Origin: Odobenus rosmarus divergens
Taxonomy: Eukaryota > Chordata > Mammalia > Carnivora > Odobenidae
DNA: 64,000 bases
Assembly (NCBI RefSeq): GCF_000321225.1
Contig: NW_004450660.1
Location: forward strand, 186,001 to 250,000
Direction: 5' to 3'
The first letter of the stretch is position 1. Each line of letters begins with the position of its first letter. Positions 1 to 11,158 of the stretch are shown here, piece after piece. The notes under the pieces were generated by a model. It was not told the DNA's origin. It ran no database searches and saw only the letters and a list, made by a program, of their open reading frames with translations. Both the position numbers and the translations under genes were made by a program.

Positions 1-99
1 GAGCTCCAGGGGATTTGGGGCCTGTTAGGATCTTCCCTATGTGCCTTTCACCACGGTGTGTCTGCAGATTTTTACACAGTTGAAGCTTGTGCTTATGAT

Positions 100-300
100 G
101 CAGGTACTTGAGATCACTTACTAAGTGGCAGGCACTTTTCAAAGGCCCTCAATTTTCTTCACTGTCTACAAGGTGAATTCTGAGATCAACCCCATCGTAT
201 AAGACAAGCGAGGTTAGGAAACTGGTTGGAGGTTGCACAGCTAGGAGGTGGGAGACCTGGGTTCTCCTCCCACAATTAGACTTTCCTGTAGACTTTGTCT
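100..300 (-). mobile_element. MIR, antisense
   Basis: It shows TAAGTGGCAGGCACTTTTCA, GGTTAGGAAACTGGTTGGAG, TTGCACAGCTAGGAGGTGGG and GACCTGGGTTCTCC. This is old tRNA-derived MIR sequence inverted. Confidence 0.6.
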
Positions 301-410
301 TCTGGACTACGTGAGCTAGAATACTTGGACATCTAGTTTCTACAAAAATCCATCCATTTCCTTCTGAAGTAAACAATATAGACTCTCTCTTTCTCTTTCC
401 CTTTTTCTTA

Positions 411-453
411 CACACACACACACACACACACACTCACACACACCCACACACAC
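411..453. repeat. (CA)n microsatellite
   Basis: A CA run with a few interruptions. Confidence 0.95.
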
Positions 454-741
454 CGAATGCTCTGCTGCTATAGCTTTTACCAGCTCAGTTTTGTCCTGAA
501 TATTATTGAAACAGGCTATTCTCCATCAAAAGAGCTACAAAGTACATGTATTTTTTTCCTTCCATGGATGATGGTGTTTTAAAAAGAATTTTAGAAGAAG
601 CATTAGGACTTCTCCTTTCTATTATTTTTTTTTTAATTGGCAGCTATACAAAATATAATTTAAATGACTGAGCTGCCTGATCTAAAGAGACTATTTGGAG
701 TATTTAAATCCAGTTCCTTGTTTTCCATTTTTTTTTATTAG

Positions 742-861
742 ATTTTATCAAGGGATGTAGACCGTGTGAAAAGAATCACCATGGCAATGTGGAGTACAAT
801 ACAGTTCCTTAAAAGCTGCTTCCAGTGGGAATCCACGTTGAGAAGTGCTGTTGCATTCGTG
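742..861 (+). CDS. MCTP2: MCTP2 coding exon: pre-membrane segment and start of first membrane hairpin
   Basis: The exon is 120 bp, 40 codons, phase 0 at both ends. It reads from [20 protein letters not shown] to [10 protein letters not shown]. The acceptor is a strong T-rich tract ending in TTATTAG (ending 741), and the donor is GTG|GTAAGC at 862. In the MCTP family this part lies after the third C2 domain: a basic amphipathic stretch, then the conserved [10 protein letters not shown] segment just before the first membrane helix, within the PRT_C-type C-terminal region. It joins in frame to the next exon, giving AFV-VFLVTVW, so the membrane helix is split across a 42-kb intron. An ATG-like open frame continues past the donor to 972, but that is read-through into intron. 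Assignment rests on recognised protein similarity plus splice sites; no alignment was run. Confidence 0.92.
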
Positions 862-1009
862 GTAAGCCTCGATTTTATGTTCAAATTATTTGCTTCTGAG
901 TCCCAAATCCAAATGCAGATGAGTTTTATTTTACTGACACGAAGCAGAGTAATACACATTCATCATAGCTGAAGTTCACACCTGTAAGGAAACTTTAAAA
1001 TATAAATGG

Positions 1010-1237
1010 GAGATGAACCATGAGAGACCATGGACTCTGAGAAATAAACTGAGGGTTCTAGAGGGGAGGGGGGTGGGGGGATGGGTTAGCCTGGTGATGG
1101 GTATTAAAGAGGGGACGTTCTGTGTGGAGCACTGGGTGTTATGCGCAATGAATCATGGGATACTACATCAAAAACTAATGATGTATGGTGATTAACATAA
1201 CATAATAAAATTAAAAAAACACTTCTATTTAACTGAA
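1010..1237 (+). mobile_element. Young carnivore L1, 3' end only
   Basis: It has the L1 3' UTR markers CCATGAGAGACCATGGACTC, AAACTGAGGGTTCTAGAGGG, GTGATGGGTATTAAAGAGGG and 'ACATCAAAAACTAATGATGT', then AATAAAATTAAAAAAAC. Direct repeats AAAATATAAATGG lie at 997-1009 and 1238-1250. About 18 bp of non-A sequence lies between the A tail and the right repeat. Confidence 0.9.
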
Positions 1238-1250
1238 AAAATATAAATGG

Positions 1251-4200
1251 TATCCATTCATCTTTCTTAAATATATTACAGTATAGATGAATATATAGAT
1301 GTCTAAGACTGTACTTACATCAGATTTTCCCTTGGAAATCCCTTAAATTACCCAAATCTTACTCATATACTATCGCTCAGTAAGTTTAAGAGACCTAAGT
1401 TCTGTATTTTTGTAAATTTTTTTTTTCACTCAAAAATGTGTCTTTATACACGGTGGTTATTATTATATTAACTCTGTCTCTATAGTCCCTCCATTGTGTA
1501 TATTTCTCTCCCTCTGTCCCAGTGAATGCCGGGACTTTTTGAGAAAATGATGGTTGAAAACTCACATGACGAAATTGCTCTAATTTATGTTTTAAGTAAA
1601 TCTTCACAAACTTTGATATAAAAACATGGATTCATATCAAACCACTTGAGTCACAGGACAAGGTGACCCAACACCATGTAAGAGAGTGACTAATGTACAT
1701 GAGATGCACTCTTCCTTCTCTCTGATAATGCTGGCCCATCCTTAGGAGCGAAATAAAATCACACAATCTCAGGAGAGCCGCAAGAGATCTCGAGTCACCT
1801 AAGGTAACCACTGAGGGTCCGGGAATCTTGTAGGGACTTGAAAGTTGGTACCATGCCCTCACCTTATGGCTCTGGGCACTCTCCGCCATTTGTAAAAGGA
1901 CTTGTTCTTAAAGAGATTGGTAGAAACCAAATCTCTCAACTGCTAATCTTGTCCCTTTTTTTTTTTTATCATGCTATTAATCTTTGTACTGGGCAAAGAT
2001 CACAATAAGGCCTAATAGAATGTATGAGTGGTTCTGAGTCATGATCTTCGGTAAATCATGAATCTTCTGTCTCTGTTTTTTTGTTTTTGTTTCTGTTTTT
2101 GTTTTAATTGTCAGTGCTCTCTCTTACCTCACAGGCACATCCTCATTAATTTTTTTTTTTTTTTTTAATCAGCCTAAGATGTCAGTGGGTTCACGGTCAC
2201 TCCCATCCTTACTCCTTATTACACAAACAAGTCTATCAGCTCCACAAGAGGCTTTTTCTTTGCCATGGAGGACATTCTGTTCAGTTTCATTAATTTTAGA
2301 CTTTCATTGCTTCAAGAAGTAGAGGGCCTATGATGGCTGTGACCTGGACTTTTAATATACTTTTTCTTTGGTCTGAAATTGCTAAAAACAATTGGCCTTA
2401 ATAAGAACACTAGTAAGAATGCTAGTAATCCATATCTGTCTTGTCTTGGCATTTATTCATCTGCTTCCCTTTCTTACAACATTCTCTTCTGCTGGTGGGG
2501 GGGCCTCATGTGTTGGCTTCCTCTTCATCCTCCCCACCTCCACTTCCCACCTGAATTCTCTTCAGAAACTTTCCACGGAATGTTCTCTTGTGATTCTGGG
2601 CAAAAGAGGAAAGTCAACACAATTGGTAGCTTCTTTCAGTCAGCACCCCAGCCAGCCCCTGTGAGGAGAAGAGGATTTCCTCTTTCTTGAACTTAATTTC
2701 TGGCACTGTGATTTTTAGAAAAACAGAGCTCCATTGCACTGGCTTATGTAGGAGAATGACAGAAATGATTAATGGGCTGCCGGCCTGATCTGAAGAAAGA
2801 TTAGAACAAATGAATAGAAAGAGGTTGTCTACTAAAGGGGGCTTCTGAACGGGAGGGGAGCTTTGGCAGTGGGTCCTTGCATGCGTCCGTCCTGGGGGCA
2901 CCATGCCAGGAAATGCCCTCCCAGGCTAGCGGATGCAGGCGGCCACTTCATCCTTTCAAATCACTATGGCCCCCCAAATGGAAGATAAAGATGGTGCTCT
3001 CCTTGCTGGTTGTCCACAGTGTGATTTTTGCAAGGGTTTGTGAGCCTGGGGGAGTCTCCACTGCGTGGAGGACATTTCCCACTGGACATCATTGAAAAAA
3101 ATGCAGTCAATTAGGAATGATACATGCATGAACCTTTTCTGTGAAGGTACTAGAATGAGGAGTGCTCCCTTAAAGGCATTTAGTTTTCAGTTTTAATTTG
3201 AAATGCTGTGTTCAAATGTTTATCTCATGTTTTACTTTGACCAGCCTTGGCAGATCTCAGAGATATAAGAGATAGAGAGAGGTGTTCTCCCCTCCCTAAG
3301 CCGATGAAGTGTCATCTTATTAGAGAGTGTTTTTGTGACTACTATCATCATGGTCATTCCAAAACTCTTTCTGTTCCTAAAGCAAAAACATATAAAGAAA
3401 AGGTACTTTCAGGATAAAATAAAAATACGTATATTAGTCTCCCTTATTATATTTTAAGATTATGGGTATCCAAGACTTCATTTTTGGGGAGAACATTTTG
3501 CTTTTATGCCTCTTGCCTACATACTTATGATGTTAGCCTCCTGTTGAATGTACAGATGGGTAATTTCACACTTTGGGGCCACCACTGGCTGTGGTACTAT
3601 GTCCCTGACTCTGTGGGACCCCATTAAGGGTTGTCTTTCTGCAAACCATTGGATCCTCAGGTGACCTGGGCCAGAGAAAGGAAGGGCTCCTGTGATGCCG
3701 AAGGCCTGCTTCTTCTCTTCCTTGCTCCGCTGTGGAGAACGCCGGGTTTGTCACTTGTATGCCCTGATTCTTTCCTGGGATCTACCAAGGACAGGATGCT
3801 GTTACTGGTCCTTATTCATTGGTGTGACAATTTGTTCATGCTTCAGTCACTTACCTTGGCGTTATAGGCAGAAGAGTTTTGTGGTGGTCTGAAGCAAGGT
3901 CTCAGGCCAAGGGTTTACTAAATAATAGGACTGCATTTGAAGGCCTTTCTATATTCGAAAGTAGGATGAGTGGTATCTGAGGGTTCATTGCACAGGTGGG
4001 TAAAGAACCATCTTTGGTGGGCCAGTTCCCAGTGGGGCTTTGCCTTCCCCTCAGGGTCCAGGAAGTGACTTTAGCACCGCAAGCTAAGGGCAAAAGTATA
4101 GGAATTTTTTTTCTTATGTTTTGTCAGATAACATAAAATAGCCGATTAACATCATGTCAGTGTCTCTGTTTTCAGAGGAGATAAAGCATGAACATTGTCG

Positions 4201-4987
4201 GATCGTGTTTGGTATATTCTGGCTGTTCAATTTAAGACTTTATGAAAGCAAAGCATATGTTTCTAAGGATTCCTATGGGTGTGTATATGAATATATCATA
4301 GCTTGTTGAAAGCAGGGTTCAAGACAAGTGGCCTATAAAGATAGAAGTCCACATGGTGTCTGGTCAGAAGTGGGTGGACAAACATGGGAGGATTTATCTT
4401 ATTAGACTGTCCAGGCGTAAACCCTTCCACCCTGGGATTAATCCCCTCTCTACTTACCCGGGTGGCTGTATTCCTAACACTTGGAGAAGAAAGTTGTCTT
4501 TAATCCACCGACACATGCTATGTGAATGTTGCCCACAACATTGAATTCATTGTTGTAAGAAATTAAATTTGGATTTTTTTCGGAGGGGTCAAGCCATTCC
4601 AAATCATGCATCTACAGGCTCGATTTCTGTTTTGTTAGCATGACTATGGAAAATCTTGCTCATTTTGTCCCTTGGGTCTTTCTCTTTCCTCCAGGTTTTC
4701 TAGATATTTTACTCTGTTGCATTTTCTGAGCTTGACTTGTTATAAATTAATATGTATATATTTTGTTTTTTCTGCTCAAAGAGTCCTATTCTCAACTTTT
4801 CCAAGGGAAAACAAATTAATAGGAGATGTCAGTTTATTGACAGAGGCAAAGGGTAACTAAAAATCATGCCTGGAAGAAGCACATCTGGGTATTTCCCTGT
4901 GAATGGATTTGTAATTACACATGGTGTTTCATAGACCTGCACATGGTCATTCTCAGACAAGACTTTCACCTCTAGGGGTCTTTAATA
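1251..4987. other. Intron sequence without a recognised feature
   Basis: No exon, RNA gene or young repeat seen. Open frames are short and compositionally unremarkable. Parts (2380-2700, 3560-4090) are less AT-rich but show no splice-bounded coding segment that I recognise. Confidence 0.6.
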
Positions 4988-5243
4988 GCTCACGTTTCAG
5001 TGCTTACTTTGTGTCGGGCGCTGTCCGAAGCATCTTGCAAATGTTACCTCATCTAATTCTCACCAATACCTGCTGATATAGGTACCGGTTATTACCTTCT
5101 TTGTACAGATGACAAAAATGAACCCATAGAGGTTAAATAGAGTGTCAGAGCTCATATGCTTTTAAGAAGCACAGCTGAGATATTAACCCAGACCATCAGG
5201 CTTTAGAGTCCATGTGTTTAACCATTGAGCTGTACTACCTCTC
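4988..5243 (-). mobile_element. MIR, antisense, nearly full length
   Basis: It runs from CAGTGCTTACTTTGTGTCGG through 'CTCATCTAATTCTCACCAAT', 'GTACAGATGACAAAAATGAA' and 'CACAGCTGAGATATTAACCC' to 'TTAACCATTGAGCTGTACTA'. Confidence 0.85.
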
Positions 5244-7923
5244 ACTGATGTTCAGAATTGCAGTGATTGTGGTCCTGGTATTTAAATAGATGATAATGAC
5301 TCTAGGGACAATGACATCAGTCATTTCAGATATGTATTTAGATGTAATGATTGGGAGTTAAGCCTTTTCCAAGATGCTTGGGGGGGGGACCCTCATCATT
5401 TGGGTGGGAATAATTCTTAGTCGTGGTCATTATATTCACAAGAGATGGAATCAGAACTAAAGAAGCATAAGGTGGAAATGTCTGTACCATTTCTGGGGAA
5501 CAGCCCAGACCCTGGGAATCACATGCACATGACATCCTTGGAATCTAGCTTGGTGGTCTGGACAATCTCAGTGGCTGGTTCCAGGCTGAGCCCCAAATTG
5601 GAGACTGAGTTATTTTTACCCACTGTGCAGGGGAAGCTCTTAGATGATGGAGAAGGGCTTTCAAAGGAGCATGAATGCTGAAAACAAGTAATGAAAGAGT
5701 CATGGATGGAATCTACAGTTTTGCCAGATTCTTTATGAGAATTCCAGGTTGTTCAAAATAAGGGATAAGAGTAGAGACGAGCACATTTATCTATCTATCT
5801 ACATTAATGCATTCCTTCAAACAGCTATCAGAGAGCTAGACCCATATTTCTACTGTGTGTGTGTGTGTGGTGGGGGGTACTCTATAGTCTCTCCCCATGT
5901 TTCCAGACAAATACATTATTTAATGATAGTTACGGTGAATTGAAATTGTTCTCAGAAGATAATTCTGCATTGTCATGTTTATATTGTGGAAACAGTCATC
6001 TATGGGGGATTTTTGTTTGTTTTATTTTTCTATTGGGTACACGTATTTTACAAACCCCGATACTGTCTATGAAAAGACCTAATGTTACATTGTGGCATAA
6101 GTGAATTATTTTTTTTCATATGACAAAAAAGCATTTACTTGACAGATGGCATCATGAGAAGATTATTTTAAATAACAGAGGTCTCCTAATGCTGTAAAAA
6201 AGGATTGCATTTTTTTTTTTCAATTTTCCACGAGTTTTTCAGGCACACACCTATTGCTTCAAGGGAGGCAAGTCTGTGGGGCATTGATGGATTCCTTATT
6301 TTATTAAATTTTTACTTGGACGTTTGATGTTAAAAAGTAATCTAAATCTACCATATATCAGTGGGTATCTTCATAAAGCTATGATTTTAACATCTGTGAC
6401 TTTTTTCCTCAATTTTTTGAGTGTCAGAAAATGAAGAATTTCTTCTTCAGAGTCAACAGGACCTGCGATATGATACATAATTTAAAGCATCAATCAACCT
6501 CTCCTTCTCCAATAAGATTAAAAATACAGTTCCCCACTTTCTTAGTGAAATCCCGTATTTCGTATACATGGAATTGTTAGCTTTTAGAGATCCTGGAATG
6601 TTGAGAAATGTAAAATGATTTCACCTCGAACTTATAAACAACAGCAGCAGTAACAGAATGGGCCCTTCCAACCCACATGCCACGTGCGTACATAAACACA
6701 AACACACAGAGAGACCAAGAGAGACTAAGAGGCAAAGGTATTTGGAAAATACGAAGTTTCTCCATGAAACATTGTGTGAAAACAGTTTAGTTAGCATTTC
6801 ATACGCAATCTTGAGGATTGCTTCTGTCCATGATCCATTCTGTGGTCTAAAGAATGTTCAGGTTGAAAGTACTTTGCTACAAATGACTACTATAATGGGA
6901 ATTTTGTTTTTAAATCAGACTGTTAAAATAGTGCTGGTCCATGTCTTCTTGATGCTTTTGATATTTATGTGTTAACTGTGTCTAAAAGATTTACTTCTTC
7001 TTTAAGTTCTATCATCAATTTATTCACAACTAGATGCACCTGCGTTTGATTAAACATTTGGTGGCTGTTTCCATATCCACCAGAAGTCAGTTGTATGTGC
7101 AAAACAGACCTCACTGCCTGCTCAGTAGGTGTTTGCGCAGTTGGAGCTCAAGATTAACAGTATTTCTCTAAAGCTGGAAAAAAAATCCACTTCCAATAAC
7201 CATTTTGTCTGGAGGAGAAGATATTTTTTGACATTTTAAATGCATCCATATATACTTGTGTGCAAAATGTATAAATATATCGTGTAAAATGCTTGAAATA
7301 TTTGACAATTTATTGTTTTATTTAACATTTATAAGATGATTTCCCAAATCTTCCTCTCACAGAGGACTACATAATATACCTTCAAAAATATTATAAAGGG
7401 TTTTTTCAGCATTTTTTTCATCAGAACAATCCACCATCACACATTGTGATTATAATTTTTACAACATAATTGCACCTTCTATTGACAACTTCTCAGGCAT
7501 TAACTAATTATGCCATTTAATAAAATTACAGTAATTGCATTAAAAGATTATCTGTTGAAAATTTAAAGGACACTCTTAACTATTCTAGCATATTTTCATG
7601 TTTATATTTTTTAACTTTATAATTGAATTGCACTTTTAGACAGAATCATAGCTATGCTGACTGAAATCAGTTGGTATTTTGGAGCATCCCAATTTTGACT
7701 AGTAAGCATTAGATCTTCTTCTCCTTCTTCTTCTGCTTCTTTTTGATCTTTTTTTTTTTTTTTTAAGTCGTAGAAGAGCATACATTGCCAATCTTCACAT
7801 GGCCCCATTAGATAACAAATGAATGGTTAACTCTCACTTTTGTATGACAGGTGCCAGTTCTATATGGGAATGCTTTTGTCTCTATCTACTGCCTCCTCTA
7901 TGGCTTTCTGGTGGGATACACTG

Positions 7924-7941
7924 ACACACACACACACACAC
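7924..7941. repeat. (CA)n microsatellite, short
   Basis: Nine CA units. Confidence 0.9.
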
Positions 7942-8225
7942 GTTTTCTGCCTTCTGTGAGTTTTCTGGTTGGGAGCCATTGTCTTTTTCAGATTCTCAGT
8001 GAATTCAGCCTAGTTCTCTCTACTGTCCAGAGATACCCTACTGTTAATTTGAACTTGGTCCTGAGTGTAGTGTCTTCAATCTTAGAGAAAGAAGAGATCT
8101 GGAGATCATGTCACTCCTTGACCCAGCCAATGCCCTCTTCAAGCTTGCCCCATTCATTCCCTCCCTCGCTTTCTACAACCATTGTTTGTCCAGTCTCAAG
8201 CACTGCTAGATACTGAGGCACAAAG

Positions 8226-8415
8226 ATGAAACGTCGTGCTAAGTCTGCACCAGTCCCTTATCCGCCTCCCCTCTCTCCCCATCTCCCTTCATTCCTCTCT
8301 CCCTTCCTCCTTCTCATCCATCTACCCCTCCTCCCAGCTTCTCCCCAGCCCCCCTCCCCATTTCTCTTGCTTCCTCCCCTCCTACCCCACTTCTCACCAC
8401 TGCTCTCCTCTTACA
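8226..8415. repeat. C/T-rich tract
   Basis: About 190 bp, nearly all C and T on the + strand (CCTCC, CTCCC and TTCCTC units). The two Pro/Ser/Leu-rich open frames here are compositional. Confidence 0.85.
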
Positions 8416-10210
8416 GTTGAAACCAAAGTGGTGCCATTTAATGATTGACACACACCATAAGAAAATTTAAATTTATCCTTTGGAGATCAACTTAGATAAT
8501 ATGCAAGGGAATATTTTAAAAATGTGAAGTGGGCTACTAATGTGGGTAGGGATTATTATCTGATATCACTATTGGTAGGTATGGTGGTATTCTCCTAACT
8601 CAGAGAGAGGCTTCACTAAAGCAGGTGCACACACATACATGTGCATAGTTGCTGCTTCATCACAGAGGATGTTATGTGAGGATTTATGAAAGACCTGTTC
8701 CAGGATAGGGTAGAAATGCAAATCATTGTATTACATGTCATATCATTAGTGTTCAAGAGTCCACTATTTCTAGGGCTGATTCATATGCATAGAACCACCA
8801 AATGCCAAAGCATGCAGTTCTGTCTTTAAAGCTCTAAGAATACTCTTCATATTCAACCTAATAAATTAATTCTTCACATCAAAAATGGAGGAATTTTATT
8901 TCTGTGACCTAATAATTTAGGTTAATGTGAAACAGTAAAGACTTATTCAGTGTATCATAGCCATATGGTGGAAGGATTGTTTTAGGACTGTGTGAGCTAC
9001 ACAATGGCAAAGGCCCCATCTTATGCCTCTGCGTATCTCCTTATGGCTTATGTGTTGGGTACACAGCAGGCTTCTAATCAATGCTTCTTGGAAGAGTGCT
9101 AGAACCAATACAAACCATCTGCTATCAGATACTCCTTTCTTTTTATTCTAACTCCTCCTCTGACTGTGACAGCCTGTGGCCACATCAGAAGGTAAAATCC
9201 ATAGACAGTCTAACAGCTTCATCATAATCTTGTCTAATGTGCATTTTTCTAGCTTTCCCTCGATGCCACCCATCCAGGGGGTGGTGCTAATCTACAGCAA
9301 AAGGACTAAAAGGCAGCCAGCAGTTAGAGTACCAGGGGAAGAGGAAGGGAGCTGGCAAATCTCTAACCCAGATCAACAGCCCCTGAATGAGGGGGGTTTT
9401 ATTTTTGATTCTCATAGAGATGAGTGCTTCCCCCCACCCCATCTGTTTCTGTACGTGACACCTGGATGCTCATTTTGTATGATGCAAAAGTGAAAAAATC
9501 TAGAACTAAAAGAGAAGGAGAGGGAGAAAAATCACCGGTGTGTGTGTGAAAACAGTTATAACCAGTTTCCTGCTTTGGTTCGGACCTGTTGGAGAGCCCT
9601 GCTCAGCACTTGTATTTCTGGCTAATTTGATACTTTTTTTTTTTTTTTTTTTTTTGTGGCCCAAGCTTTGTCGTTTGTTTCTAAGCTGTCATTTTTATTA
9701 GTCTCTCTGGCTGATCTTTGGGGCTCCCCATCAGGTGGCGTGTGCTCTCCGTTGTCTGGCTGGGCTTGGCAAGCTGATGGCCCTTTTATTGCCATGTGCA
9801 GTGCGGGCATGCTTGCCTTAGCCTGTAGCCTGTAATTAGACCCACTACAGGCGACAGTTACAGGAGAGCCTGGTAATCATTCTAGCTGCCTGATCTGATG
9901 TTTATGGAGAGAAACCTTCTTTGTGGTCTGGTGAGGGTTTACTATGCTGTATTGTACTTTTTGCCATTTGATTTATGACTTAGGAAGGTGTGTTTTGCTC
10001 CCTCTCCTCTTCTGTCCATTTTGTGTCATTGACTTTCTAAATAACAGCTAATTTGGCGGGGGTGGGGGGGAACATTCAGTGGCCTAATATTCCAGTTCTC
10101 ACTTTGATTAAAAAAGACGCAAAGACAATTAAAATCCGATTCAGTAGGTCCTTATTTAAAGCCATGTTTCTCTATAGTGTTTGCTGACTTTTAATCTCAC
10201 TGGGATTTTC

Positions 10211-10347
10211 TTATAGCCCAAATCCATACGTACCCAATATATATAGCCCAAATCCATACGTACCCAATATATATATAGCCCAAATCCATATGTACCCAAT
10301 ATATATATAGCCCAAATCCATATATATATATATATATATATATATAT
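10211..10347. repeat. Minisatellite, 32-34 bp unit, running into (TA)n
   Basis: About four copies of a unit built on TAGCCCAAATCCATACGTAC followed by CCAATATATA. Copies differ by C/T and in the number of TA pairs. The last copy dissolves into (TA)n and meets the assembly gap. The minus-strand open frame here is an artefact of the repeat and the Ns. Confidence 0.9.
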
Positions 10348-10397
10348 NNNNNNNNNNNNNNNNNNNNNNNNNNNNNNNNNNNNNNNNNNNNNNNNNN
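10348..10397. other. Assembly gap (50 N)
   Basis: Fifty N in a row. It sits inside the TA tract, so the true length is unknown. Confidence 0.99.
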
Positions 10398-10926
10398 TAT
10401 ATGTCCTTTAAAATGACTTTTCTATTTCTGAGCAAGCTTTTTAAAATTTTTGTTTCAAGTCATTGCCAAATATGCTCATTTTGTCAAGAAAAAAAAAGGC
10501 AGTTCTTAGCTCACTTGGTGTTGAAAATAAGACCCTCATGCCTACTGTTTTAAGTCTGGAAAAGCATGGAGCTATAGAATGTTAAATCAGAGGGTCCTTC
10601 ACATTTAGTAAAGTGATTTTCCTAGGGCCTTGTGGCTTGTTAGAGGATGCTGCTCAGCCCCTATACACTTGTCTAGTATGTGATGTTTGTGGTCATGAAC
10701 TTTGCAATTATGGTTTTAGTTCATGAGTATGAACTATGTCTATACGGTAGCCATGAATTTTGTTCTTAAAAATTAAAAAAAAAAAACCCAGCATTTTCCC
10801 TAAAGTCTTATGTTTGAACATTATTGTATATGTCTGCAGACCTGCTACTCAGAAGGGTAATGTGGCCTGGAGGAGCAAAAGTCTGTATAGTTACTCCATA
10901 TGCATCTTACAGGTGATGGATCCTTC

Positions 10927-11143
10927 TTTTTTTTTTTTTTTAAGCTTTATTTACCCACTTTAGAGAGAGAGTATGCGTATGTTGTGGGGGGGGCAGTATA
11001 GGGAGAGAGAATCCCAAGCAGACTCACCCCACCAGCACAGGGCCCGACAAGGGGCGGCTGGGCGGATTCCAAGACCCTGAGATCATGACCTGAGCCAATA
11101 TCAAGAGTTGGTCACTTAACCGACTGAGCCAGCCAGGCGCCCC
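10927..11143 (-). mobile_element. CanSINE (tRNA-Lys SINE), antisense
   Basis: It runs from a poly(T) tail through a GA-rich part to the inverted head ACTGAGCCAGCCAGGCGCCC. TGATGGATC(C/T)TT repeats lie at 10914-10925 and 11147-11158. Confidence 0.9.
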
Positions 11144-11158
11144 AGCTGATGGATCTTT

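Larger units (their letters stand above)
5244..10210. other. Intron sequence, mostly unique
   Basis: Apart from the CA and pyrimidine tracts, nothing nameable is seen. A T22 run lies at about 9633-9654. Bases 9655-9960 are of balanced composition and free of recognised repeats, with TAATTA-type motifs; this could be conserved regulatory DNA. Confidence 0.5.

Noticed and set aside
10211..10435. Minus-strand frame with Ile-Tyr repeats
   Set aside because: It is a translation of the minisatellite, the TA repeat and the 50 N.
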